Both the position numbers and the translations under genes were made by a program. Below the pieces are notes generated by a model. The model searched no databases. It saw only the letters and a list, made by a program, of their open reading frames with translations, and was not told where the DNA came from. 64,000 nt of DNA from Owenia fusiformis (taxonomy: Eukaryota; Annelida; Polychaeta; Sabellida; Oweniidae): assembly GCA_903813345.2 (NCBI GenBank), contig CAIIXF020000005.1:18975375-19039374 (forward strand), in the 5' to 3' direction. Shown here in pieces: positions 15,001 to 25,026 of the stretch; positions within the stretch are counted from its first letter, which is position 1, and every line of letters begins with the position of its first letter.

Positions 15001-18000
15001 GTCCAGAATCATGTTTCGTTAATGGACTCTTAGCAGGGGTTCATTCCTAAAAGTGGACTAGTGTAATTTATTTGTCACAATTGAAATGAGCAAATAAACT
15101 CCCTTTTATTGTTGAATCCAATGAAAATAAGAAACATATTTGAATAATATACACAGCTGAAGAACCTGCTTGACCATAGAGTAATACAGTAAAACCTATA
15201 TACTAGTGAACACCTATGGAGCCACACAAGTGTTCACTGTATTTAGGTGTTCACTACAGAAAGGTGATTTTATACAGGAGTCAATGTAAAATGTGGTGTT
15301 CACTTAACACAGGTATTCACTAGAGAGGTGTTCACTAAGACAGGTTTTACTGTACTTGTAATAATGTTTTGGCCATGTCAACCTAAGATTGAGACTGAAA
15401 GGCTATATAATTTGTAAATTGTGTTTTCAAATGTTAAAGATGACACCAGTAATTGATTCAAGAACCAGAGATATGATTAAGAAAATATGAATTAATTGTG
15501 ATGCCCTTATTGTAACCAGGACCTCATTTATATTATATATTATTAAGATTATTTATATGTCAAACAAATGGCATTTTCCATAAATGGGCAAAAAGGCGGA
15601 GTTGACACTCTCCTTAAAGTGTGCGCCTGACCCAGCTAGTATAGCACAGAGTTTATACTGGCGGATTAGACTAGTTCATTTTTTATATGTGTGTGAAAGC
15701 TTTCTCTTATTTGCGTTTTTTCGTTTAGTACGGTTCTGTTATAATTGCCGATGTCATATAACCGGGATAAAACAATGATTATCGTTGACTGCCCACACAC
15801 AAAACATACGTTGAGTGAACAGTGTTATTACAAACAACATGCTTTAGAATACAAAGCGTAGTGTGATAATAAGCTGTACACTACCACTGCTGCATGTACA
15901 TATTACTAATTTACTAGGGCTCCCAAAGAGTGGATAGGGAGGTTGTGTTTGTCACTTTTAAATTTTACATTTCAAAATTGTCATTTTACATGTCATAATT
16001 TGTTGGTTTCATTCGTTTAGCCAATCAAAACATTGTAAAACAATAAATTGTCTGTTACGTACAATCAATTTTGTTCAGTTTTGATTAGTTGTCAGAATAA
16101 AGTTACGTTCATCTGAATCCATGTATCAAAACAAAAATCCTATTTTCACTTCAAAATACTTCAGCGAGATGAAGGCTCGGAATTGTTACATGCAATAACT
16201 TATTGTCGTATTCGTTATTTTATCTTCTCGATAGTAGCATTTAGTCGCACATTTGATGCAAGGTCACCTTGTTACGTACCTCTTGGGGAACCCCACATTT
16301 ATGTGTGTACTCATGGAAGTAAATTCCCCGGTGTAGCCGAGAGCCACAAACTTTTCAACAGGTTGGAAATGACCAATTTCTCTCATATATACTCTAAATA
16401 TTTTATTATTTAGCACCTACAAAGTATTGCTAATAACCATATGTAATTTCAATAAGGAAACTTATCTGGCTACATGTAAATTCAATATCAACACTAGCTG
16501 TTCTCTCAACACGTCCTGGCTTACCTTGTGGTGACAAACCCTGGATTTTCGCTATTTATAGTTTATCAACACCTGGACGCATGCGCATTTTATAGTTTAT
16601 CCGGCACTTTAATGGCCAAAAAGGGGAGTTTAACTATATAGGCAAACAATTTGCAGGATTCTTCGAGAAAATCATGTGAATTAAGGCCGTTGCTTGATTT
16701 TGCTCAGTTGCTCCAGGCAACTCACAAGACTTCGCCTCCTTATCTAATCAGCAGTTTCAATTTTGAGTGACATTGCATAATATACTGTTGATGCGTCAAT
16801 TGTATTGAAAGTGAAAGAAGATTTAGAGAGCTGCAAGCTGCAGCTACCACAGATAAAGCAATGGCAATTTTGATTATTAATTCAATTTTTCAAACTCAGG
16901 TCTTAGAAGTTTTTTTTATGTATACCTTAACAATGAAGTATTTGGATCCATGACAGTGGATTGAATTACAACAGGTGAACTGCATTTACAGATTTTAATA
17001 AAACATTAAACTTTGATTTAAATGACTCCTACCAACATAATTTAGTAAAATTATGGTCAAATATACCCCTGTAAATATATGCTCTTTCATTACTGTTTGG
17101 TACAATATCTGCAGATACTGTTTCAAAATAGTTCACAAAGTATATATTTTAATGAGTACTCAATAATGTGCTTTGGTGAGCAATGACAAATTTAACATCC
17201 ACGTTTATTATTTAAACCTCAGGAATAAGACAATAATATAAATTAAAAAGTAAAATAATTGATTACCTTTTTTTGCACTTCTTTGTGTCTTGTTGTTTGT
17301 GTTGAGACTGCATTAAGATTATGATCACTTGTACCTATTATACCTAATAAGCCATTAGGTAATAAGCCATTAGGTAATAACCGTGACATGCATTACTGTC
17401 TATATATAGGCTTTACCAGGGCTTATGTTTACCATGGAACATTAAGGGATCATCTCAACATTTTACATTAAATTCTATACATGATCTATTTCCAAGACTG
17501 CCACATGACAAACGCATACATGTAATGGAAGCATGGTATGTTTTTGTTTGAAGGATTGCTAAAACTGGTTTTCACAGTAGAGGTCCTAAATCGGATTGTG
17601 CTTTTCAACAGGTGAGCCCAAAAAATTCTGAATCATTGCCTGGCAAAAGGTTTTGAACTTCATAATGTTATTAAAGGTGATTAGTTCAACTATTGTTTCA
17701 TTGACCAGTGGTCACCTGTTGATGGGTCAATTGTATTGAAAGTGAAAGAAGATTGATTTAGAGGCTCCCCTTTAGAGAGCTGCAAGCTACAGCTAGCACA
17801 GATAAAGCAATGGCCATTTTGATTATTAATTCAATTTGGCAAATGAATTAATAGCAAGTTGTTTTATTTTATATTATTTATGTTTTCTTGTTTTTTAATA
17901 ACTTATTAATTTTATTATAATTCACTATGTTGGCTTCTGCAACTAGAACACTTCAGAGTCCCATGACCTATTGACTTAATTTATGTAATGAAACACCTTC

Positions 18001-21000
18001 CAAATGGAACAGGTTTCAGAGGTATCAAAGGTGTTCCACAATTCACACCTTTTACTCTAATACTGTTCTAGTCCCTTAGCTACAATCATAAGTCTATTGT
18101 TAGAACCTCAACATTTGACATGATCATGTCATAGTAAGATGACAATTGACTTAAGAATTATTGGTTTATGGGTATGGATATTAATAATACTTTGTTATAT
18201 TAATCTGTACTTCCAGAACTTTCCATTTTCCGTGATGGGGATCAATGTGACGAGAATTGTTCTTCAGTCATTGAGGGAAGGAATACTCAACAAGTAAGGA
18301 AAGAATGAATGCTAAGTACTACCCATTGGCAACAATAGCACCAATGGAACCTAAATTCTGATTTATACAAGCCCAAGTAGCCATTACAATATCTGCTTTT
18401 ACAATGAAACACTTTTGCAATATCAATGATTTTTGGTTCACATGGTGTGCCAACTGCCAATGGAATTACTAACTCGTAATAATAATCATTATCAATATTA
18501 AGAATGGCAGGAGAACAAATTGATTGTACTGCCATCTTTGTTTAAAAATGATTTCTATTCACCTTTAGTCTGTTGTAATAATCATTTAATTGACCTTTTG
18601 CGATCAGAATTCAGGAATTTTGTTTATGGATACTGTTGTCATGTATTTCGTCTTATTGGTGTGACATCATATAGAAATGATATTAGACATGATGGAATCA
18701 CGAAATGGTGGACACTTGGCAGTTTTGAGCTAAAAATATTGTCGTTTCTTTTATGAAAACCATGGGTCGGATATTTACCAGGTATGCCGATTTGACTAGA
18801 TCATGATTATTACTATATATGTGCGAAGTTTGAGTGAAATTCATACTAAACATCGATGCCTATAAGCGCCCCCCGTTTTTGTCAAAATCGGGGGGCGCTT
18901 AACCGCTATCTAAATCATGTCAGTGAGATCTTAGACTTGGTATGTGCTTAGCATGAATGTTGATCTAGTCAAATCGAGCGCTTTCAAGAAAAATAAATCA
19001 ATAAAGCACGAAATATAGCAGAGAATCTCTCAAAATCAAACATCTAGAGCTAGGTGGCCTAATTGTGACGTCACTACAAGATAGAATCCATTCGGTGATC
19101 GCAAATCATCAATTGTTTCAACGACTTGTTATATTGTATTGTTATAATGATGCTGTTTATTTACCAGAGAATGCAATAGAAGACAGCAGGTGCTTGAGGT
19201 GGTGAATGATCTGTATGCTGGTACATACCTTTATCTCTATCAAATATGGAAGTCACAACACAAGACTATAGCAGACTCAGGCTTCGTCATTAAAGGTAAA
19301 TAGTGAACGAGCGAGTACAAAAATTGAATACTTGAAAATTGAAAATTTGATTTGTTGTTTGCTAAAAAAGGTACCATGACATCCTATTGATAAAAGTTTG
19401 GAGGATGGAGGAAGTGAAAAGTTACAAGTTATCTGGTATGGCAGCCATTTTGAAAAGGAAATTCCATTTTGTATTTGATTCACTTTATACATGGCAAACA
19501 TCTTATTATGTCACCACCAAAAGTGGTGACATCAAAAGTGGTGACATATTGTTATGGTCTCCGTTTTTTTTGCGACGGCGGTTGGCGTCCGGCGGTTGGT
19601 GGTTGGCGTCCGGCGGTTGGCGTCCGGCGTCTGTAACAATTTCTTACAACTTCCTATAACTTAACAAATACTGTTTAGACTGACTTCAATTTTTTTCTAA
19701 ATCATCTACATGTTCTCAGAAGTTCAAATCTGACTTTAGATTTGACATTTGACCTTCAATGACCTTCTCAAAGTCAAAAAGGTCTTTTTTCAACTTGCTT
19801 CACATTGACTAAATTTTTTTTCAAAATCATCTACATGTTCTCAGAAATTCAAATCTGACTTTAGATTTGACATTTGACCTTCAAATCTGACTTTAGATTT
19901 GACATTTGACCTTCAATGACCTTCTCAAGGTCAAAAAGGTCTGTTTTCAACTTGCTTCAAATTGACTAAATTTTTTTTTCAAAATCATCTACGTGTTCTC
20001 AGAAATTCAAATCTGACTTAAGATTTGACTTAAGATTTGACATTTGACCTTCTCAAGGTCAAAAAAGGTCAAAAAGGTCTGTTTTCAACTTGCTTCAAAT
20101 TGACTAAAAAAAATTTTCAAAATCATCTATGTGTTCTCAGAAATTCAAATCTGACTTTAGATTTAACTTAAGATTTGACATTTGACCTTCAATGACCTTC
20201 TCAAAGTCAAAAAAGGTCAAAAAGGTCTTTTTTCAACTTGCTTCAAATTGACTAAATTTTTTTTTCAAAATCATCTACATGTTCTCAGAAATTCAAATCT
20301 GACTTTAGATTTGACATTTGACCTTCAATGACCTTCTCAAGGTCAAAAAAGGTCTGTTTTCAACTTGCCCAAAAATTGACTAAATTTTTTTTTCAAAATC
20401 ATCTACGTGTTCTCAGAAATTCAAATCTGACTTAAGATTTGACTTAAGATTTGACATTTGACCTTCAATGACCTTCTCAAGGTCAAAAAGGTCTGTTTTC
20501 AACTTGCTTCAAATTGACTAGAAAAAATTTTCAAAATCATCTTCGTGTTCTCAGAAATTCAAATCTGACTTTAGATTTGACTTAAGATTTGACATTTGAC
20601 CTTCAATGACCTTCTCAAAGTCAAAAAAGGTCAAAAAGGTCTTTTTTCAACTTGCTTCAAATTGACTAAAAAAATTTTTCAAAATCATCTACATGTTCTC
20701 AGAAATTCAAATCTGACTTTAGATTTGACATTTGACCTTCTCAAGGTCAAAAAAGGTCTGTTTTCAACTTGCTTCAAATTGACTAAAATCTTTTTTCAAA
20801 ATCATCCACATGTTCTCAGAAATTCAAATCTGACTTTAGATTTGACATTTGACCTTCAATGACCTTCTCAATGTCAAAAAAGGTCAAAAAGGTATTTTTT
20901 CATCTTGCTTCAAATTGACTAAATTTTTTTTCAAAATCATCTACATGTTCTCAGAAATTCAAATCTGACTTTAGATTTGACATTTGACCTTTAATGACCT

Positions 21001-22866
21001 TCTCAAGGTCAAAAAAGGTCAAAAAGGTCTGTTTTCAACTTGCTTCAAATTGACTTAATTTTTTTTTCAAAATCATCTACATGTTCTTAGAAATTCAAAT
21101 CTGACTTTAGATTTGACATTTGACCTTCAATGACCTTCTCAAGGTCAAAAAAGGTCTGTTTTCAACTTGCTTCAAATTGACTAAATTTTTTTTTCAAAAT
21201 CATCTACGTGTTCTCAGAAATTCAAATCTGACTTAAGATTTGACTTAAGATTTGACATTTGACCTTCAATGACCTTCCCAAGGTCAAAAAAGGTCTGTTT
21301 TCAACTTGCTTCAAATTGACTAGAAAAAATTTTCAAAATCATCTTCGTGTTCTCAGAAATTCAAATCTGACTTTAGATTTGACTTAAGATTTGACATTTG
21401 ACCTTCAATGACCTTCTCAAAGTCAAAAAAGGTCAAAAAGGTCTTTTTTCAACTTGCTTCAAATTGACTAAAAAATTTTTTCAAAATCATCTACATGTTC
21501 TCAGAAATTCAAATCTGACTTTAGATTTGACATTTGACCTTCTCAAGGTCAAAAAAGGTCTGTTTTCAACTTGCTTCAAATTGACTAAAATCTTTTTTCA
21601 AAATCATCCACATGTTCTCAGAAATTCAAATCTGACTTTAGATTTGACATTTGACCTTCAATGACCTTCTCAATGTCAAAAAAGGTCAAAAAGGTATTTT
21701 TTCATCTTGCTTCAAATTGACTAAATTTTTTTTCAAAATCATCTACATGTTCTCAGAAATTCAAATCTGACTTTAGATTTGACATTTGACCTTTAATGAC
21801 CTTCTCAAGGTCAAAAAAGGTCAAAAAGGTCTGTTTTCAACTTGCTTCAAATTGACTTAATTTTTTTTTCAAAATCATCTACATGTTCTTAGAAATTCAA
21901 ATCTGACTTTAGATTTGACATTTGACCTTCAATGACCTTCTCAAGGTCAAAAAAGGTCTGTTTTCAACTTGCTTCAAATTGACTAAATTTTTTTTTCAAA
22001 ATCATCTACGTGTTCTCAGAAATTCAAATCTGACTTAAGATTTGACTTAAGATTTGACATTTGACCTTCAATGACCTTCTCAAGGTCAAAAAAGGTCTGT
22101 TTTCAACTTGCTTCAAATTGACTAAAAAAAATTTTCAAAATCATCTTCGTGTTCTCAGAAATTCAAATCTGACTTTAGATTTGACTTAAGATTTGATATT
22201 TGACCTTCAATGACCTTCTCAAAGTCAAAAAAGGTCAAAAAGGTCTTTTTTCAACTTGCTTCAAATTGACTAAAAAAAATTTTCAAAATCATCTACATGT
22301 TCTCAGAAATTCAAATCTGACTTTAGATTTGACATGTGACCTTTAATGACCTTCTCAAGGTCAAAAAAAGGTCAAAAAGGTCTGTTTTCAACTTGCTTCA
22401 AATTGACCACATTTTTTTTTCAAAATCATCTACATCTTTTCAGAAGTTCAAATTTGACTTTACAAGTTCTCAGAAATTCAAATCTGACTTATATTAAGTT
22501 TGAACTCATAATATTGTGAGCAACTAGGTGGTGACATTTTGTCATGTTAATGCCTTGTCTTTAAATTATCGTTGTCTTATATGATCCAATTATATGATTA
22601 TTAATAACTACTAGAATAGTATTGATTACTATTAAAGTTCTCCTTGCTGTTTGTTTTGTACAAGTAAATGTTTATTCTAATCCATTTTAAATTTTGCAGA
22701 TGTTGAAGCATTTGTGAAGAAAAATCCTTTAAGAATTATGAAAAACTTGGAAATTTACATAGAGGAGCGCAGGAATATACCATCACAAGATTCAACTAAT
22801 GTTGCACATGGAAACAAAAATCTCAAAACTGAAGAACTAGTTTTCAAAGATGTTTGTGCCACCTGA
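3079..22866 (+). CDS. ELMOD3: ELMO domain-containing protein 3 (partial, 5' end not in view)
   Basis: Eight exons can be joined in frame: 3079-3150, 5339-5439, 5818-5941, 6552-6674, 9734-9864, 18217-18293, 19168-19295 and 22700-22866, stop TGA at 22864. All introns are GT-AG and all phases match (1,0,1,1,0,2,1). About 307 residues are visible. ELMOD proteins are GTPase-activating proteins for ARF/ARL GTPases. The signature sits across exons 4 and 5 as [17 protein letters not shown]; the Arg of TDLRG is the proposed catalytic arginine of the family. Exon 2 carries the stretch leading to [11 protein letters not shown], exon 3 [15 protein letters not shown], exon 7 [11 protein letters not shown], all typical of the ELMOD3 branch rather than ELMOD1/2. 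The C-terminal tail after the ELMO domain is polar and lineage-specific. The first exon ([17 protein letters not shown]) must be preceded by others upstream. Introns are large and repeat-filled; one hosts an antisense peroxidase gene. A likely poly(A) signal is AATAAA at 23190. Confidence 0.9.
4332..4580 (+). mobile_element. Helentron-like element, TGTCACCACC family, short complete copy
   Basis: The left end TGTCACCACC (4333-4342) is followed by a loop and its own complement (GTTGTGACA), forming a 5' hairpin. The right end GGTGGTGACA (4554-4563) is the exact complement of the left end, followed by a small palindrome TGACATTTTGTCA. Between them lie a GGTTGG-rich tract and one TGACTTCA-type core unit. 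It lies in the first visible ELMOD3 intron. Longer and shorter copies occur at 9896, 19507 and 25658. Confidence 0.7.
6709..8457. mobile_element. Tc1/mariner-type non-autonomous element with a nested second MITE
   Basis: The termini read CAGGGTGGTCCAAAAAA at 6709 and its complement ending at 8457, extending to about 28 bp with small gaps, and are bordered by TA on both sides (6707-6708 and 8458-8459). No transposase ORF survives. Inside sit short elements with ends ACCGTATTCTCTGTAAT: one pair at about 7150 and 7351 (about 202 bp) and a further inverted end at about 7903-7931. A diverged relative of the same end is at 6046. The element lies in an ELMOD3 intron. A 207-bp element at 60061 shares the terminal 17 bases. 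Confidence 0.75.
9019..9390 (-). pseudogene. 3' tail of a non-LTR retrotransposon (LINE) ORF2
   Basis: A 123-residue reading frame matches the extreme C-terminus of LINE reverse-transcriptase polyproteins: an arginine-rich lead-in ([13 protein letters not shown]), then a zinc-knuckle-like CxCx8Hx4C (KCPCG...SHFLIKCPL) and a helical acidic tail. No reverse transcriptase domain is present upstream on this strand, so it is a 5'-truncated dead copy, as LINE insertions usually are. It lies antisense in an ELMOD3 intron. The clade cannot be named from the tail alone. Confidence 0.65.
9896..10376 (+). mobile_element. Partial, duplicated TGTCACCACC-family element
   Basis: Two left ends follow one another (9896 and 10056), each preceded by the same 28-base stretch starting TGTGTAATAGTTT at 9870 and 10028. 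A local duplication has therefore copied both flank and element start. The second copy continues into TGACCTTCAATGACCTT core units but no GGTGGTGACA right end is found. It starts only about 30 bases beyond the donor site of ELMOD3 exon 9734-9864. Confidence 0.55.
11085..11300. repeat. GC-rich inverted and tandem repeat patch
   Basis: A short, locally GC-rich island inside AT-rich intron. Variants of TTCGGTGCCG and CGGTGTCGAAACGGCG repeat in both orientations, giving open frames on both strands that are not credible genes. It resembles a small foldback repeat. No TIR or target duplication was identified with certainty. Confidence 0.4.
11731..13262 (-). CDS. Secreted plant-type haem peroxidase, nested antisense in ELMOD3
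   Basis: Two coding exons, 13262-12859 and 12604-11731 (GT-AG, phase 2), give a 425-residue protein. Residues 1-18 form a signal peptide ([18 protein letters not shown]). Residues about 20-75 are a low-complexity linker of repeated NGNQ(P/Q)AS units. The catalytic domain belongs to the plant/fungal/bacterial peroxidase superfamily. The distal site is RLAFHDC with Arg123, Phe126 and His127. The proximal haem ligand is His253 in GAHTLGRAR, and its hydrogen-bond partner is probably Asp333 in [10 protein letters not shown] distal Phe, not Trp, is what secretory classes II/III carry and what ascorbate peroxidases lack. Animal members are often labelled ascorbate peroxidase-like and thought to have been acquired laterally, which is family knowledge, not shown here. 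The C-terminus is acidic then Gly/Arg-rich. An acceptor-like TTATTCCAG 22 bases upstream of the ATG suggests a 5'UTR intron. The expected role is H2O2-dependent oxidation outside the cell or in the secretory route; the substrate is unknown. Confidence 0.88.
13407..14899. mobile_element. DNA-transposon-like element with 20-bp TIR, host of a nested repeat
   Basis: GAGTCAGATTCTGAACTTTT at 13407-13426 and its complement (one mismatch) at 14880-14899 face each other, and the next bases also pair loosely (GTAAATT/AATTTAC). No coding capacity remains. About half of the interior is a separate element inserted later (13639-14388). It lies just upstream of the peroxidase start, within the ELMOD3 intron. 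Confidence 0.55.
13639..14388 (+). mobile_element. Helentron-like element, ATCCCAACGAAC family, full copy
   Basis: Left end ATCCCAACGAAC (13643-13654), loop GAA and complement GTTCGGTAGGGAT form a 5' hairpin. A (TCCG)n/(TCAG)n tract follows (13681-13730). Near the right end is GTTCGTTGGGAT (14345-14356), the exact complement of the left end, followed by palindrome ACTCCGCGGAGT and the terminus CTAGTT. Such subterminal repeats, a 5' simple-repeat tract and a 3' hairpin resemble non-autonomous Helentrons. No Rep/helicase ORF is present. Confidence 0.7.
15187..15352. mobile_element. 166-bp Tc1/mariner-type MITE
   Basis: Ends CAGTAAAACCT and AGGTTTTACTG are inverted, bordered by TA on both sides (15185-15186 and 15353-15354). 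Internally, several copies of AGTGAACACCT/AGGTGTTCACT occur in both orientations, so the whole element can fold back. Confidence 0.75.
16745..17850 (+). repeat. Dispersed repeat, two copies in one intron
   Basis: About 16788-16895 and 17725-17845 are near copies (GTCAATTGTATTGAAAGTG ... GATAAAGCAATGGC ... GATTATTAATTCAATTT); the second has a small insertion. The stretch before the first copy, AATCAGCAGTTTCAATTTTG at 16745, also appears at 10808, so a longer family member is implied. No ends were defined. Confidence 0.5.
18789..18977. mobile_element. Small MITE centred on a very strong GC hairpin
   Basis: CGATTTGACTAGATCA (18789-18804) is matched by its complement at 18962-18977. At the centre, TAAGCGCCCCCCG (18863-18875) pairs perfectly with CGGGGGGCGCTTA (18889-18901) around a 13-base loop. 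The element sits between ELMOD3 exons 18217-18293 and 19168-19295. Confidence 0.6.
19507..22553 (+). mobile_element. Expanded TGTCACCACC-family element, about 3 kb
   Basis: The left end TGTCACCACC (19509-19518) is followed by GTGGTGACAT twice, a GGCGTCCGGCGGTTGG tract and then a tandem array. The right end GGTGGTGACA (22527-22536) and TTTTGTCATGTTAATGCC close it. The same ends bound a 250-bp copy at 4332, so the tenfold size difference is almost all array growth. It fills most of the ELMOD3 intron 19296-22699. Confidence 0.75.
19690..22500 (+). repeat. Tandem array of about 130-bp units with an 802-bp higher-order repeat
   Basis: Each unit reads roughly TCAAAATCATCTACATG, TTCTCAGAAATTCAAATC, TGACTTTAGATTTGACA, TGACCTTCAATGACCTT, then CTCAAGGTCAAAAAGGTC and an A/T run. 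Sub-blocks are gained or lost between units. The segment 20430-21240 is repeated almost exactly at 21232-22042, an offset of 802 bases, which indicates a recent block duplication. Open frames through it (20596 and 21398) are identical by-products, not genes. Confidence 0.85.
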
Positions 22867-23161
22867 GAACCTAAGCTAATTGTCTCTTTTGTCATTTGAT
22901 TATGTTCCACATATAATGTCATGATCAAGTAAAACTGAAGAGAAACCAGGGTTCGAAACTCACAACTGCCTGACTGCCTGTGGAAATCATTTTATCGTTC
23001 TTGGCATTCAATTTGGAAAAATGAGTTGCTTATTTGCCAGGGGACTGTTTGCCAATATGACCACAGAATTGTAGCAATCATGTTTTCAACCTTAAATGTG
23101 AACCCTGAGAGAAAGATGTATTATTTTGTCTCCAGTTTGAAAGCGTATACATTGTACATGC

Positions 23162-23230
23162 TGTCAAGTTGTCTGGTTCAATTACAACTAATAAAGAATG
23201 TAACTATCTGGTGAACCAGACAACTTGACA
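23162..23230. mobile_element. 69-bp mini-MITE carrying the ELMOD3 poly(A) signal
   Basis: TGTCAAGTTGTCTGGTTCA (23162-23180) and its perfect 19-base complement (23212-23230) enclose a 31-base loop containing AATAAA at 23190-23195. CATGC flanks both sides (23157-23161 and 23231-23235), a likely 5-bp target duplication. It lies about 300 bases after the ELMOD3 stop. Another AATAAA follows at about 23275, so which signal is used is not known. Confidence 0.6.
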
Positions 23231-24003
23231 CATGCATATTCATTGATCCAATGGTGATCGGGGAGATATACTTAAAATAAACTGACTTATTACTGGAGAA
23301 ATCATTTAATTCACCAAATAAAACAATGTTTCCCTATGTTCCTCCATTCGGAAGTATGGAGGCATGTGTGTGAACTATTAATATAGTCTTAATATAATAA
23401 TGTAAACATTGATGCACTCTTCAAATGTATCTTTGGAAAATGTGTATAGAAATGAGCAGAATGGCGCCAGGCTTTAAATTATGACAAATATTCATTTATA
23501 TGAAATTGTTAAACACACCTAAAAGATTGTTCTGAATGTTTTAATGTAGTTCAGAAAATTCAGATCATATTGTATACATCTTGATTCCACAGACTAGTGT
23601 TGTACCAATTCAGTCTATTATTGTACCAATTTATGGTCCTCAAATTAGCAATTATAGCATCCAGAATTATACAAGTGATCATATTTGTTGTATTTTATCA
23701 AAGTAATGTTGTTAGTGAAGTAATCTCAACTTACTGTTAGTCTATGTGTATGTGGCTGATGTAGCAGTGAAGCTATGCAGAAGGATGGCTTAATAGTCTT
23801 ATTTATTATTATCAACTTGCATTTTCTTCGTAGAATTTCAAGTTGATGTATTTGTGCCAACTAGATTATAAAGTATATAAAAAGTGCAGATGTTAATCCC
23901 ATACTCGAACATGTTCAGAGGGACATATATTATATTAGTGGGATAATCCCAATATCCTGAACCTCATATATGATAATCTATACCTATACTGTATACTAGT
24001 ATA

Positions 24004-25024
24004 CGAGGGTATATCATAAAGTTCTCATAATATCTCTCTAATTTTTTTATTTTTCAATATATCCTGATGCATTTTTCACACAATGTGTAATATAGAATGC
24101 TGTATTAATCTATCAAAAAATATTTGGTATAACTGAAATATTATTTAAGAAATGGTTGCCATAGTAACTGGAAATCAAGGCACCCGGGGCAAATAAAAAA
24201 TTGTGCAGGAATAGCCCCAACTAACCATGTTAAAATGCATAATAAGTTATCAAATAAGCTATGAAACACATCAAACTGTTACATACCATGTATTCTTGAC
24301 TGTTTTAAACTATTATAATGGTCATGTGAATTGTGTGATCTCATAATGGATGATTGTAATGCTTCATTAGAAGTGATGTTAGACACTACAACTGTTTTGT
24401 CAAATATTTCAAGGAAAGTCAATTTTCCACTTTAGTTCATCTTAAATGAATAATAGACCACTATAGGGTGTAATTATGTTGATATATTTAAACCATATTT
24501 GTTTTAGATCATCTTTAATATGAGCAAAGGATTTTTCGAACTAAACTAAACTTTTATCAGTGGGAATATTATTTTCTGATGATCTATGCATCTATGCATT
24601 ATCTTACTCAGTCATTTCTGATCATTAAGCTTTGATTCTCAGAGTCTGGTATCACATCTAATGAAGCATGTAAGCATCCCCCATGACACCACACAATCCA
24701 CATGATCAATTTATTTTATAGTAGAAGCATTTAACAACATATTCAAGTTAACATTTTAATGTGTTTGGTAATTTATGAGAGTTTATTATGTATGTAAACA
24801 AGGTTAATTAAGCTCATTCTCTCAATTATTTTTATTTGCCCCGGGTGCCTTGATTTCCGGTTACTATGGTAATCATTATTTATGTAATATATCTGTTATA
24901 CCAACTATTTTTTGATAGATTTATACATTATTCTATACTGCAGATTCTATGAAAATTTCATTAGAATATATTGAAAAATAAAAAAATTAGAGAGATATTA
25001 TGAGAACTTTATGATATACCCTCG
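24004..25024. mobile_element. 1-kb element with about 210-bp inverted ends, TA target
   Basis: CGAGGGTATATCATAAAGTT starts at 24004 and its complement ends at 25024, bordered by TA (24002-24003, 25025-25026). The arms stay similar for about 210 bases (to about 24212 and from about 24819), including AAGGCACCCGGGGCAAATAA. No transposase frame lies between them. A mariner-type end is inferred. It lies between ELMOD3 and complexin. Confidence 0.7.
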
Positions 25025-25026
25025 TA

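Noticed and set aside
20596-21664. Two identical 88-residue frames
   Set aside because: They are the same place in an 802-bp duplicated block of the intronic array; the sequence is made of short repeats.
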